A stretch of 64,000 bases of DNA from Marmoricola sp. URHB0036. GTDB taxonomy: Bacteria; Actinomycetota; Actinomycetes; Propionibacteriales; Nocardioidaceae. The notes beneath the pieces are model-generated. The model was not told the origin of the DNA. It was given only the letters and a program-made list of their open reading frames with translations, and did no database searches. This document shows, piece by piece, positions 15,791 through 23,676 of this stretch. Each line of letters begins with the position of its first letter. The first letter of the stretch is position 1. The position numbers and the translations under genes are program-made. The stretch lies in the NCBI RefSeq assembly GCF_000426045.1, contig NZ_AUEP01000003.1, forward strand, positions 372,001-436,000, in the 5' to 3' direction.

Positions 15791-18211
15791 TCAGCCGGCG
15801 ATTTCTCCAGGGCGAATCTCCGACACTCGGTCGGCCCGCCCATCGACGAACATGACTCCTTCTGCCTTCAGAAGCTCGACAGGATCGCGAGTGTCCTCGG
15901 CATCGCTCCATCGAAAGGCGGGCGCGACCCTGCCGTCCGAGGTCAGCACGCGATGAGCGTTGACGCACTGGGCACAGCTGGTGATGTGGTTTCCGAGTGG
16001 CTGGGGTGCGGTGCCGATGACCTCCGCCAGGCTGCCGTAGGAGACCCATCGGCCCTGCGGCAGCTGCTCCAGCACACGGTGGAGCTCCGTCCAGTCGAAA
16101 GAGCGCGGCTGCGGTGCTGGCTTCTCGCCCGAGAACTGTGCCCTCACCTCGCCAAGCTCGCGGCCGTCAGAGAGCCGCCAGAACTTCCAGCCGTTGGAGC
16201 TTCGGCCGGTGACGTGCCGCGCGGCGCCGGAGGGGGAGTCGAACCATTTTCCACCCACGTCGAGCTTCCCGTCGGGGCGAACGACAGCGGTGTGCCCCTG
16301 CCCAGAGCGCGGGTTGAACGTGTCTCCAGGTTGCAGCAGGCCCGCGCTAAGCAGGTGCTTGAGCTGGACCCAGTCCTGCGCCTTTGCCTGAGGGTCCACC
16401 ACTGAACCGGCGTGGCCGGGCGGTACCGGCCAGATCTGGAGCAGGATGTCTGTCAGCTCTGCGGTACGGGCATCGATGACGGACTCATCCCAGTCCGCAT
16501 GCTCGCCGGAGACAAGGCGCCCGGTCATGTTGATGGTGTTGTGCTTCAGGAACTCCTTGCGCTTCTTAGGCCATGCAGCGTTCGACACCCGGGGGTTCAA
16601 CTTGTCCGTGAGCAAGGTGAGATTCCCGAGTCGATGAACATGGGCGGCGCGGTCTTGTTGAGCCTGCAGGCCCTCGACCTGCCAGTGATCCGTCCACTTC
16701 TGCGGTAGTACGTGCTCGATCGGATATCCCTTGCGGTCCAGTTGCGACTGGTTGGTCTCTGCGCGGTAGTGATCCTCTATGGCCTCCAGGATCATTCGAA
16801 GTCGCGGACGGCGGTACCGCTGATATGAGGACTCGTTCGCAAGGCTGCTTCTGAGCTCCTCATCGCTCGGCCAGTAGGTGCTCGTCACGTTCAAGCCACT
16901 GAGGTGCCCCACAACTCGTTCGACGATGGCTTCATCACGCTCATCTGAGTGGGTCCTGATGACGTCGGCCACGATGCGACCGAGATCGGATCCGGGAAGC
17001 CGCAGCAGCATCCTGCGGGTGACCCAGCTCTCCATCGCTTGGATGACGCACGCGATAGTGGCTTGGGACAGGTCGCGACCAGGTTCGTGCAGCCAGATCA
17101 AGATCGGCTTCAGGAGCTCGACGTTGTTGGCGCGCATCCGGTACACAGACATCTCGACCGGGCCGAGCTGTCGACTCGAGTCAAGGGATGCCGCCGTCCA
17201 GGACTCGTACCGCTGCGCCTGCATCTTGATCGTCGGCAGCAGGTCTGCCATCGCGGCGTTGGTCTCGTGCTCAACGTAAGCCTTGAAGCGGGTGAATGTG
17301 GCCTGAGGTCCGATGTCGTCCCCTGTTCGGGCGATCAGCCACTGGTTGAGGAACAGAGAACTTCGACCCACTGGATATCGCCCAACACTGACCGTCGTCT
17401 CCCAGAACGAGCTTTCGAACGGCCAGTCCTGCGCGTACGCCTTTCCGGTGTCCGCGCCTTCCGCTTCGAGCCGTTGGAACACATAGTTGCGAATGAGGTC
17501 GGCTGCTGTGAGCGGGGTACCTCGTGCATTGAGCGTCTCGAAGATCTCTTGCGAGTTCTCCGATGCCAACAGCTCGATAGTCACCAGCTGCAGATCGCCC
17601 TGAAGTACGTCCACCAACGCTTGCGCGCGTTCCTCGAAGGCCAAGTCGGCAGGGTTGCCGAGCCACCGGGAGACTGCTTGGGAGAAGTACGCGTGCGCAC
17701 GCGCAATCTTGGAGGTTGCGTGCTTCAGATCGGCGTAAGCGATCGGAACCTCCGCCGACATGACCTCGTCAAATGCTTCGTGGTCCTTGTTCGAGTGCCG
17801 AATCTTGAGCCGGTTCGAGCCTGTAGGAAGGTAGTCCTCGGCGTTGTGCGTCAGACGCTCGAGCTGGCTCCGCAGACGGTCCTGACCGGCGTCGTCAAGC
17901 ACCGCGGCTGTGGCGTCCATGAACAGCTGGAGCGTCGTCAGCCGCTGTTGACCATCGATCACGTTGCGCGCACTCAAGATGCCGGTCGAGCCCTCTTGGG
18001 CCTGCAAGACGACGGCACCGAGGAAGTGCTTGGGACTGAGATGTGGTTGGGCCATCCGCAGCTCAGCCGTCCGGCGTACGTCTTTCCAGAGCGGTTCCCA
18101 TTGCTCGTCCTCGTCCCAGACATAAGGGCGCTGGAACAGGGGTATCAAGAAGTGTTGCGGCAGGTTGAACAGCTCGAGGGGTGTGCGTTTGAACGTCTCC
18201 ACCAGGGACAT
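15791..18211 (-). CDS. GmrSD-type DUF262-DUF1524 nuclease fused to RAMA and alkyltransferase-like (ATL) domains
   Basis: 806 residues. DUF262 (ParB-like, NTP-using in GmrS): FQRPYVW at 26-32 and VIDGQQRLTTL at 84-94. DUF1524 (His-Me finger nuclease, GmrD): IEHVLPQ near 495 and LGNLTLL..LN near 527-540. RAMA domain at about 622-685: SGQGHTAVV, SPSGAARHVTG, NGWKFW. Residues about 695-803 match the DNA-binding domain of O6-alkylguanine transferases: GRWVSYGSLAEVIG and NAHRVLTSDGRV, where the catalytic PCHR has become NAHR, so it should bind but not repair modified bases. GmrSD-family (type IV) enzymes cut DNA with modified cytosines; RAMA and ATL are both readers of modified DNA. The fusion suggests a modification-sensing nuclease. 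It lies 98 bases ahead of the GrpE-like gene on the same strand. Confidence 0.85.
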   Translation of the reverse strand: MSLVETFKRTPLELFNLPQHFLIPLFQRPYVWDEDEQWEPLWKDVRRTAELRMAQPHLSPKHFLGAVVLQAQEGSTGILSARNVIDGQQRLTTLQLFMDATAAVLDDAGQDRLRSQLERLTHNAEDYLPTGSNRLKIRHSNKDHEAFDEVMSAEVPIAYADLKHATSKIARAHAYFSQAVSRWLGNPADLAFEERAQALVDVLQGDLQLVTIELLASENSQEIFETLNARGTPLTAADLIRNYVFQRLEAEGADTGKAYAQDWPFESSFWETTVSVGRYPVGRSSLFLNQWLIARTGDDIGPQATFTRFKAYVEHETNAAMADLLPTIKMQAQRYESWTAASLDSSRQLGPVEMSVYRMRANNVELLKPILIWLHEPGRDLSQATIACVIQAMESWVTRRMLLRLPGSDLGRIVADVIRTHSDERDEAIVERVVGHLSGLNVTSTYWPSDEELRSSLANESSYQRYRRPRLRMILEAIEDHYRAETNQSQLDRKGYPIEHVLPQKWTDHWQVEGLQAQQDRAAHVHRLGNLTLLTDKLNPRVSNAAWPKKRKEFLKHNTINMTGRLVSGEHADWDESVIDARTAELTDILLQIWPVPPGHAGSVVDPQAKAQDWVQLKHLLSAGLLQPGDTFNPRSGQGHTAVVRPDGKLDVGGKWFDSPSGAARHVTGRSSNGWKFWRLSDGRELGEVRAQFSGEKPAPQPRSFDWTELHRVLEQLPQGRWVSYGSLAEVIGTAPQPLGNHITSCAQCVNAHRVLTSDGRVAPAFRWSDAEDTRDPVELLKAEGVMFVDGRADRVSEIRPGEIAG

Positions 18212-18327
18212 CTTGCCGTGAGTTGACGCGCAGGTGCGAGTGTTTCTGCGCTTTGCACATGGTCCGGTGAGTGGGACGTGGTTCGAGCTGCGGTTCGTCA
18301 GCCCTTGGCCGGCGGTTGAATGTTCGG

Positions 18328-18927
18328 ATGCGGGCTATAGGCGACGGCATCTTCTGCCTCGAGGGTGAGTGGGACGCCGATCTACGCAACAAGATGAGCG
18401 TGCGTCCACTTCTCGACCTGCTCCATCAGCTGGGAATTGCTGAGTTCATCCATCGCGATGTAGCAACGGTGGACGAGTTTGAGTACTTCGTTGGCAAGTG
18501 GCAGCAGAAGCGCTACGCGGCGTACAACGTGCTCTACCTCGCCATGCATGGAGAGGCAGGCTCGATTTCCTTGGGTCGCGATGAGGTGACGTTGGCTGAG
18601 CTCCAGGAACGCATGCGGGGTGCTTGCCGGGGAAAGGTCATCTACTTCGGGACGTGTCTCACCCTCAAGGGCGACGTCAAGAGGTTGCAGGAGTTCGCAC
18701 GGGTGACGGGGGCCCGCGCTGTGGTGGGGTATCGCCGCACCGTCCCATGGTTGGAGACAGCGGCCTTCGAGGTCCTCCTGCTCGAACGCCTCGCAACCGG
18801 GCTTCGCAGCGACGCGGTCTTCAACCGATTGGTCAAGGAACATGGATTGTTCGCGAAGTCTCTCGGGTTGGTCGTCGCGACCAAGTCCCAGGTGCACCGC
18901 GTTCCGCTCAGGCAGGTTCAAGCGTGA
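18328..18927 (+). CDS. Small caspase/CHAT-like putative cysteine peptidase (DUF6642-like)
   Basis: 199 residues from the ATG at 18,328 (MRAIGDGIFC); the frame is open slightly further upstream but the added residues look non-coding. Conserved-looking pieces: FCLEGEW at 9-15, a hydrophobic strand ending in LYLAMHG with His74, and VIYFGTC with Cys110, followed by RAVVGYRRTVPW. A His-Gly after a beta strand and a Cys after the next strand is the arrangement of the caspase/CHAT clan (CD) dyad. I believe this family is called DUF6642. It is transcribed away from the GmrSD-type gene across a 116-base gap. In defence loci such proteases are often abortive-infection effectors; that role here is inferred. 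Confidence 0.72.
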   Translation: MRAIGDGIFCLEGEWDADLRNKMSVRPLLDLLHQLGIAEFIHRDVATVDEFEYFVGKWQQKRYAAYNVLYLAMHGEAGSISLGRDEVTLAELQERMRGACRGKVIYFGTCLTLKGDVKRLQEFARVTGARAVVGYRRTVPWLETAAFEVLLLERLATGLRSDAVFNRLVKEHGLFAKSLGLVVATKSQVHRVPLRQVQA

Positions 18928-18959
18928 AAGCTGGAGTTGGCAACCTGGCAGCCCACGCC

Positions 18960-19300
18960 AGGTGACTTGCAGGGATGCATACAGGATGAGGAGGCCGAGG
19001 CCCCCCACTCGGGGGGTTCGAGGCTCGCAAACCCGATGGCAAGCACCACTCTGGCCACCACGGCGGCGACCCGGCGAGCCCGCTGGCGAGCAGGGACACG
19101 GCGTCACCTGAACACCAGCATCGCGGTCAGTGCGGCAGCAACGGCTTCGTGCCCGGGAAGAGGAGCGAGGCGACGCCGTAGCGTGCGGTCGCGGCGATGG
19201 TGATCCGCGACGACCAGAGCACCGCGGCGCGACCGTCACGGCGTACCCGCTGCACCGTCCGCGAGCCGATCCCGCGCCAGCACTGAGTCACGCGTTCATC
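18960..19300 (-). pseudogene. Decayed N-terminal remnant of an FUSC-type transporter gene
   Basis: Read on the minus strand, this stretch encodes VRRDGRAAVLWSSRITIAATA then ASLLFPGTKPLL, nearly identical to the start of the intact FUSC gene at 26,622-27,926 (RRDGRAAVLWSLRITIAATA). Further on, SLLASG and GLGLLILYASL match the same protein but lie in different frames, so several frameshifts and deletions have broken it. Only about the first 115 codons have a counterpart; the rest is gone. This fills most of the 507 bases between the caspase-like gene and the first NERD gene and sits exactly at the right edge of the defence island, so it may mark an old insertion or deletion junction. Confidence 0.75.
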
Positions 19301-19399
19301 ATGTCGCGGGCGAACAGGAACGATCTTGGGCGAGCGCGCCGCTGCCCGAATCTCAGTCCGAAATGTCCGGATTCCGGGACAGCCGTCCAGCGCGACTTC

Positions 19400-19405
19400 T
19401 AGGAT
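19400..19405 (+). promoter_or_regulatory. Putative -10 hexamer of the NERD gene pair
   Basis: TAGGAT fits the actinobacterial TAGGNT -10. It lies 30 bases before the NERD start codon. Upstream at 19,367-19,380 is TCCGGATTCCGGGA; a similar CCGGAATTTTCGGAATT lies before the third NERD gene at 47.2 kb. Confidence 0.4.
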
Positions 19406-19434
19406 CACCGATGTCCGGGGGACACGGGGGAGAC

Positions 19435-20019
19435 ATGACGGGCGAGGGTGCGCGCGAGCTGGCGACTACGCGCGCCGTCGATGCGCTTCCGGCCGGGGCG
19501 TGGCGGGCTCTGCACGACGTGCGGTTTCCTGCGCGGCGGCTGGCGACGGTCGACCACCTCGTGGTGGGGCGTGCGGGGGTGTTCGTCGTGGACTCGCGCG
19601 ACTGGACGGGGGCGATCGACGTCGACTCCAACGTGCTGACCCAGGACGGGAGCAGCCGCGACGCGACGGTCGACCGTGTGGCCGACTCCGGCAAGGCGCT
19701 GACCCAGCTGGTGCCGGAGCTGGACCCGCAGTACGTCGTACCGGTGCTGTGCTTCGATCGCGACGAGCCGATCACCGGGTGGGCGGGCGAGGTGCTGGTG
19801 TGTACGGCGGGGAACCTGGTCGACGTGTTCACCTCGCAGCGACGCGTCTGGGATGCGGCCCGGGCAAAGCGCGTGTTCGACGGCCTCACCTGGGCACTGC
19901 CTCCGGACTGGTACCGCATCGGTGAACCGAGCGGTCCGCCCCGCAGCGGTCATCGCCTCGACGGGCCGGCGCGCAAGAGCTGGGTGCCTTGGCGGCGCTC
20001 GTCGGCGAAGCACGTCTGA
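19435..20019 (+). CDS. NERD-family protein, short soluble form
   Basis: 194 residues from ATG 19,435, chosen because GGGGGAG lies just upstream at 19,426-19,432; an ATG at 19,411 is possible. The core WRALHDVRFPARR, VDHLVVGRAGVFVVDSRDW and ITGWAGEVLVC matches the nuclease-related NERD domain, whose fold is related to PD-(D/E)XK enzymes; the V-D-S-x-x-W segment stands where the usual E-x-K sits, so activity is doubtful. No membrane segment is seen. A second NERD gene follows 14 bases later with a nearly identical ribosome-binding stretch, pointing to tandem duplication. Function of actinobacterial NERD proteins of this kind is unknown. Confidence 0.75.
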   Translation: MTGEGARELATTRAVDALPAGAWRALHDVRFPARRLATVDHLVVGRAGVFVVDSRDWTGAIDVDSNVLTQDGSSRDATVDRVADSGKALTQLVPELDPQYVVPVLCFDRDEPITGWAGEVLVCTAGNLVDVFTSQRRVWDAARAKRVFDGLTWALPPDWYRIGEPSGPPRSGHRLDGPARKSWVPWRRSSAKHV

Positions 20020-20033
20020 ACACGGGGGGACAC

Positions 20034-20702
20034 ATGTCCGGGATCTCGGCGAGCGCTGGTGCGCTGACGGCACTTCCTGCCGGTCGGTGGCGGGTACTGC
20101 ACCGCGTGCACGGACCCGACTACCGGCGGGTCAACGTCGACCACGTCGTGGTGGGTCCGGCCGGTGTGTTCGTGATCGCCTCTGAGCGCACGGGCCTCGG
20201 GGGTGACACCGCTGCCAGAGGAGCTGCTCTTGCTGGGGTGGCGGACGCGGCCATCGCGCTGGCGGAGATGGTCCCCGGGATGGACCCGCACCTCTTCGTT
20301 CCCGTGCTGTGCACCTCGGATCACGAGCTGAGCCCCAGCCGCGCGCACGGGGTGTTGGTGTGCTCGACCGACGACCTGGGCGGCGTACTGATGCAGCAGG
20401 AGGAGACGCTCGGGCAGTTCTACGTCGACGACGTGTTCGACCGGCTGGGGCGCGCACTGCCGTCGGCGATGTTCTCGGCGGGGCGCGGCAGCACAGGAGT
20501 CCGTGGCAGCCAGGTGCGGATGCAAACGAACAAGACGAAGGTGAGGCACCTGCCATGGACACCGGGCGAGCAGGCATCGCCTGCAGTACGAGCCGCGCTG
20601 ATCGCGGTCGCCGTCTGTCTCGTGCTGTGCCCGTTGATCGGCTACTTCGTGTGGCCGGTGGCGGACTGGGCGATCGCGATGCTGGCTTCGCTGTTGCGCT
20701 GA
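20034..20702 (+). CDS. NERD-family protein with C-terminal membrane anchor
   Basis: 222 residues from ATG 20,034 after CACGGGGGGAC. It parallels the preceding gene: LPAGRWRVLHRVHGP, VDHVVVGPAGVFVIAS, VPVLCTSDHELSP. The NERD lysine region (IASERTG) is degenerate. Residues about 185-215 form one or two membrane segments (ALIAVAVCLVLCPLIGYFVW), so it is probably anchored with the NERD part in the cytoplasm. It follows the first NERD gene by 14 bases and should share its transcript. A third family member is at 47,314. Confidence 0.7.
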   Translation: MSGISASAGALTALPAGRWRVLHRVHGPDYRRVNVDHVVVGPAGVFVIASERTGLGGDTAARGAALAGVADAAIALAEMVPGMDPHLFVPVLCTSDHELSPSRAHGVLVCSTDDLGGVLMQQEETLGQFYVDDVFDRLGRALPSAMFSAGRGSTGVRGSQVRMQTNKTKVRHLPWTPGEQASPAVRAALIAVAVCLVLCPLIGYFVWPVADWAIAMLASLLR

Positions 20703-20716
20703 GCCATGGTTGAGAG

Positions 20717-20760
20717 GGTGGTCTCGACTATCCGCTCGCTTCGCTCGCTACTCGACCACC
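20717..20760. repeat. REP-like palindromic intergenic element or terminator
   Basis: GGTGGTCTCGA (20,717-20,727) and TCGACCACC (20,752-20,760) are inverted arms with a one-base bulge; between them is CGCTCGCTTCGCTCGC, itself repetitive. Elements of this look recur between genes in Nocardioides (from memory). It lies between the NERD stop and threonine synthase and could end the NERD transcript. Only one copy is seen in this window. Confidence 0.5.
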
Positions 20761-20775
20761 TTTCCAGGAGGCCTT

Positions 20776-21993
20776 GTGTCGTTCTCGTTCTTGTCCCACC
20801 TGGAGTGCTCGCGCACCGGGAAGAGGCACGACGCCGACGAGGTGCAGGGCGTCAGTGACGAGGGGGCGCCGCTGCTCGCGAGGTACGACCTCGACGAGGT
20901 GCGGGCCAGCGTCACTCCGGCGGACCTGAGGGAGCGTCCGCACGACCTGTGGCACTACCACGAGGTGCTTCCGGTCCGCGATCCCGTGAACATCACCACG
21001 CTGGGCGAGGGGATGACGCCGCTGCTCCCGCTCCCGTCGTACGGCGCTGCCGTCGGCGTACCCGGTCTGCTGATGAAGGACGAGGGCCTGATCCCGACCG
21101 GCACCTTCAAGGCGCGCGGTGCCGCTGTCGGGGTTAGCCGCGCGCGCGAGCTCGGCGTACGCGCCATCGCGATGCCGACCAACGGCAACGCCGGCGCCGC
21201 GTGGTCGGTGTACGCCGCCCGCGCCGGGATGGGCAGCCTGATCGTGATGCCGGTCGACGCGCCGGAGATCACCCGGCGCGAGTGCGTCGCGACAGGGGCC
21301 GAGCTGTACCTCGTCGACGGACTCATCAACCACGCCGGCGCCCTGGTCAAGCACGCAGCGGCGGAGCGGAGCGGCTATCAGGAGGTGTCCACGCTCAAGG
21401 AGCCGTACCGCATCGAGGGCAAGAAGACGATGGGCTACGAGATCGCCGAGCAGCTCGGCTGGCAGGTGCCCGACGTGATCCTCTACCCGGCCGGCGGCGG
21501 GGTCGGGCTGATCGGGATCCACAAGGCGATGCTCGAGATGCAGGAGCTCGGCTGGATCGGCGACAAGCTGCCGCGGCTGGTGGCCGTGCAGTCGAGCGGC
21601 TGCCCGCCGATCGTCGATGCGTTCAACGCCGGGCTCGACGAGAGCGAGCTGAAGGAGGGCACGCACACGCTGGCGTTCGGGATCAACGTGCCCAAGGCCC
21701 TGGGTGACTTCCTGGTGCTCGAGGCCGTGCGCGAGTCAGGCGGCACCGCCATCGCGGTCGACGACGACGACATCCTGCGCGAGGTATCCGCGCTCGCGAG
21801 CCAGGAGGGCACGTGGATCTGCCCCGAGGGTGCGGCCTGCATGGTCGCGGTGCGTGAGCTGCGCGAGAGCGGCTGGATCGAGGAGCAGGAGCAGGTCGTG
21901 GTGCTCAACACGGGGACCGGGCTGAAGTACCCGGAGACGGTGCCGGTCGACGTGCCGGTGCTCGCGAAGGACGGCCGGGTGCCGGTGCGTTAG
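20776..21993 (+). CDS. thrC: Threonine synthase
   Basis: 405 residues. GTG start chosen because AGGAG lies at 20,766-20,770 and the chain begins SFSFLSHLECSRTG, the usual N-terminus of this family. It is a PLP fold-type II enzyme that converts O-phosphohomoserine to threonine. The PLP-lysine motif PTGTFKARGA is at about 106-115; the glycine-rich phosphate loop is PAGGGVGLIG near 237-246. The N-terminal zinc-ribbon of other members is reduced to one Cys. Length is close to that of actinobacterial ThrC homologues. No hom or thrB lies beside it, so it is a stand-alone copy. Its stop overlaps the stop of the convergent LuxR gene. Confidence 0.88.
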   Translation: MSFSFLSHLECSRTGKRHDADEVQGVSDEGAPLLARYDLDEVRASVTPADLRERPHDLWHYHEVLPVRDPVNITTLGEGMTPLLPLPSYGAAVGVPGLLMKDEGLIPTGTFKARGAAVGVSRARELGVRAIAMPTNGNAGAAWSVYAARAGMGSLIVMPVDAPEITRRECVATGAELYLVDGLINHAGALVKHAAAERSGYQEVSTLKEPYRIEGKKTMGYEIAEQLGWQVPDVILYPAGGGVGLIGIHKAMLEMQELGWIGDKLPRLVAVQSSGCPPIVDAFNAGLDESELKEGTHTLAFGINVPKALGDFLVLEAVRESGGTAIAVDDDDILREVSALASQEGTWICPEGAACMVAVRELRESGWIEEQEQVVVLNTGTGLKYPETVPVDVPVLAKDGRVPVR

Positions 21994-23618
21994 ACGAGCC
22001 CGTGCTCGTAGGCGTACGCCGCGGCGGCGGTGCGAGAGCCGACCTCGAGCTTGCCGAAGATGTTGGAGAGGTGCCGGGCGACGGTCTTCTCGCTGAGGGT
22101 GAGATCGGCGGCGATCTGGGGGTTGCTGCGGCCGGAGGCGACGAGGCGGAGCACCTCCACCTCGCGGGCGGTGAGGCCGCCGGGGAGCCGCGTGGGTTCG
22201 ACGTACGACGCCGCCTCCTCGGCCATCGGCTTGGCACCCAACGCGACGAAGGCGTCGCGGGCGGCCTCGAGCTCCTGCCGGCCGGACTCCTCGTCGCCGA
22301 GGGCGGTGAGGGCGCGGCCGGTGAGCAGGCGCACGCGGCCGACCTCGTACGGCGCCTCGGCGCGACCCCAGAGCTGACGGGCCTTGCGGAGATAGGGGAG
22401 CGCCCCTGCTGGGTCGCCCGAGGCGAGCTCCACCGCGCCCGATCCGTACGCCGCGAAGGCCGTCATCGCCGCCGAGCCGGTGGACGCGGCGACCTCCTCG
22501 AGGAGCTCAGCCACCGACCGCGCCTCGTCGATCGCCCCGACCGCGAGCAGCACGTCGACCGCAGCAGGGAGCATCCGACACCGGCCGACGGGGTCACGCA
22601 CCTCGGCCACCAGACGACGTACGGCGGCCGCAGCAGCCTCTCGCGAACCGCGGGACAGCCACAGCAGGGCGAGGCCGGGCTGGGCCTCGAAGCCGAGCTC
22701 CCCGGCTCGTTGGTACGCCGCCTCGGCGGCGGCGTACTCACCCTGCAACCTGAAGACGTCGCCACGCTCGCCCTCGGCCTGGCCGATGGCGTCCAGGGTG
22801 TGGGCGAGGCGGTACCGCTCGGCGGCCCGACCGAACTCCTCGAGCGCGTCGTCCCACGCTCCTCGCTGCCGCATCACCTGGCCGCGGTGCACCGAGCACT
22901 GGCCGGTGAAGGCGACGAGCCCGGGATGCGACGTGCACCATCGGTGCAGCGCCGAGGTCCACTCGGCGACGCGGTCGAACGCGGCGATGTCCTGGCAGCC
23001 CTCGATCGCAATGCAGTAGACGTTGCCGAGCACCTCGGGCGAGACGTCGCCGGAGGCCGCGGCCGCCATCGCCTCGTCGAGGAGCGCCAGCCCTTCGACG
23101 GCGCGCCCGGCGTAGATCCGCACCCGCCCGCCGGCAGTGAGGCCGAGCGCGACGAGATCGCGCTCGCCGTGCCGACGGCCGATCTCGACGGTCACGTCGG
23201 CCCTCTCGACGGCCGTCTCGAGCTCCCCTTCGCCGAGGGCACGGAACATGTGCAGGAAGGTCACGTAACCCGCCCCGACCGGGTCAGGCCCGAGCTCGTC
23301 GAGCAGGCGCTCCGCGCGAGAGGTCCAGCCCCCGGCCATGGCCGGCTCTCCGGTGGTCGCGAAGGTCATCGCCACCTGGAAGGCGCAGACGACGGCCGCC
23401 GCCAGGTCGCCCTGGTCCTCGCAGAGCCGGAAGGCCTGCTGGTAGCGGTCGATGGCGTCGTCACGCCGGCCCAGCAGGTACGCCGAGCGCGCCGAGTCGC
23501 AGAGGTCCTCGACGGTGAGGTCGGCGCGGTCGACTGCCGACCAGGTGTCGAGGGCAGCGACCCAGTCAGCGCGCTCGTAGTCCGATCGAGCCTGCGCCAG
23601 GTCGTCCAGCACGCCCAT
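21990..23618 (-). CDS. LuxR-family regulator with TPR-like N-terminal region
   Basis: 542 residues from ATG 23,618 (MGVLDDLAQA), chosen because GGAGGT sits about 8 bases upstream; the open frame extends further but reads as non-coding. Residues 1-470 are repeated helical hairpins of TPR type (WVAALDTWSAVDR, YERADW), without a Walker A. The C-terminal 65 residues are a LuxR/GerE helix-turn-helix: LTAREVEVLRLVASG, NPQIAADLTLSEKTVARHLSNIF. Such proteins are LAL-like regulators that lost the ATPase. It lies 58 bases downstream of the flavin monooxygenase on the same strand and probably controls it. The last bases overlap the thrC stop. Confidence 0.85.
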   Translation of the reverse strand: MGVLDDLAQARSDYERADWVAALDTWSAVDRADLTVEDLCDSARSAYLLGRRDDAIDRYQQAFRLCEDQGDLAAAVVCAFQVAMTFATTGEPAMAGGWTSRAERLLDELGPDPVGAGYVTFLHMFRALGEGELETAVERADVTVEIGRRHGERDLVALGLTAGGRVRIYAGRAVEGLALLDEAMAAAASGDVSPEVLGNVYCIAIEGCQDIAAFDRVAEWTSALHRWCTSHPGLVAFTGQCSVHRGQVMRQRGAWDDALEEFGRAAERYRLAHTLDAIGQAEGERGDVFRLQGEYAAAEAAYQRAGELGFEAQPGLALLWLSRGSREAAAAAVRRLVAEVRDPVGRCRMLPAAVDVLLAVGAIDEARSVAELLEEVAASTGSAAMTAFAAYGSGAVELASGDPAGALPYLRKARQLWGRAEAPYEVGRVRLLTGRALTALGDEESGRQELEAARDAFVALGAKPMAEEAASYVEPTRLPGGLTAREVEVLRLVASGRSNPQIAADLTLSEKTVARHLSNIFGKLEVGSRTAAAAYAYEHGLV

Positions 23619-23676
23619 CGCGGGTACCTCCGTCCCGGACGATACCCGCGTGGACCGCTGGTGGGCCGGTCCCTGG

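Noticed and set aside
18382-19239. A 285-codon minus-strand frame over the caspase-like gene
   Set aside because: Part of it crosses the FUSC remnant and the rest is antisense to a gene with better motifs and start.
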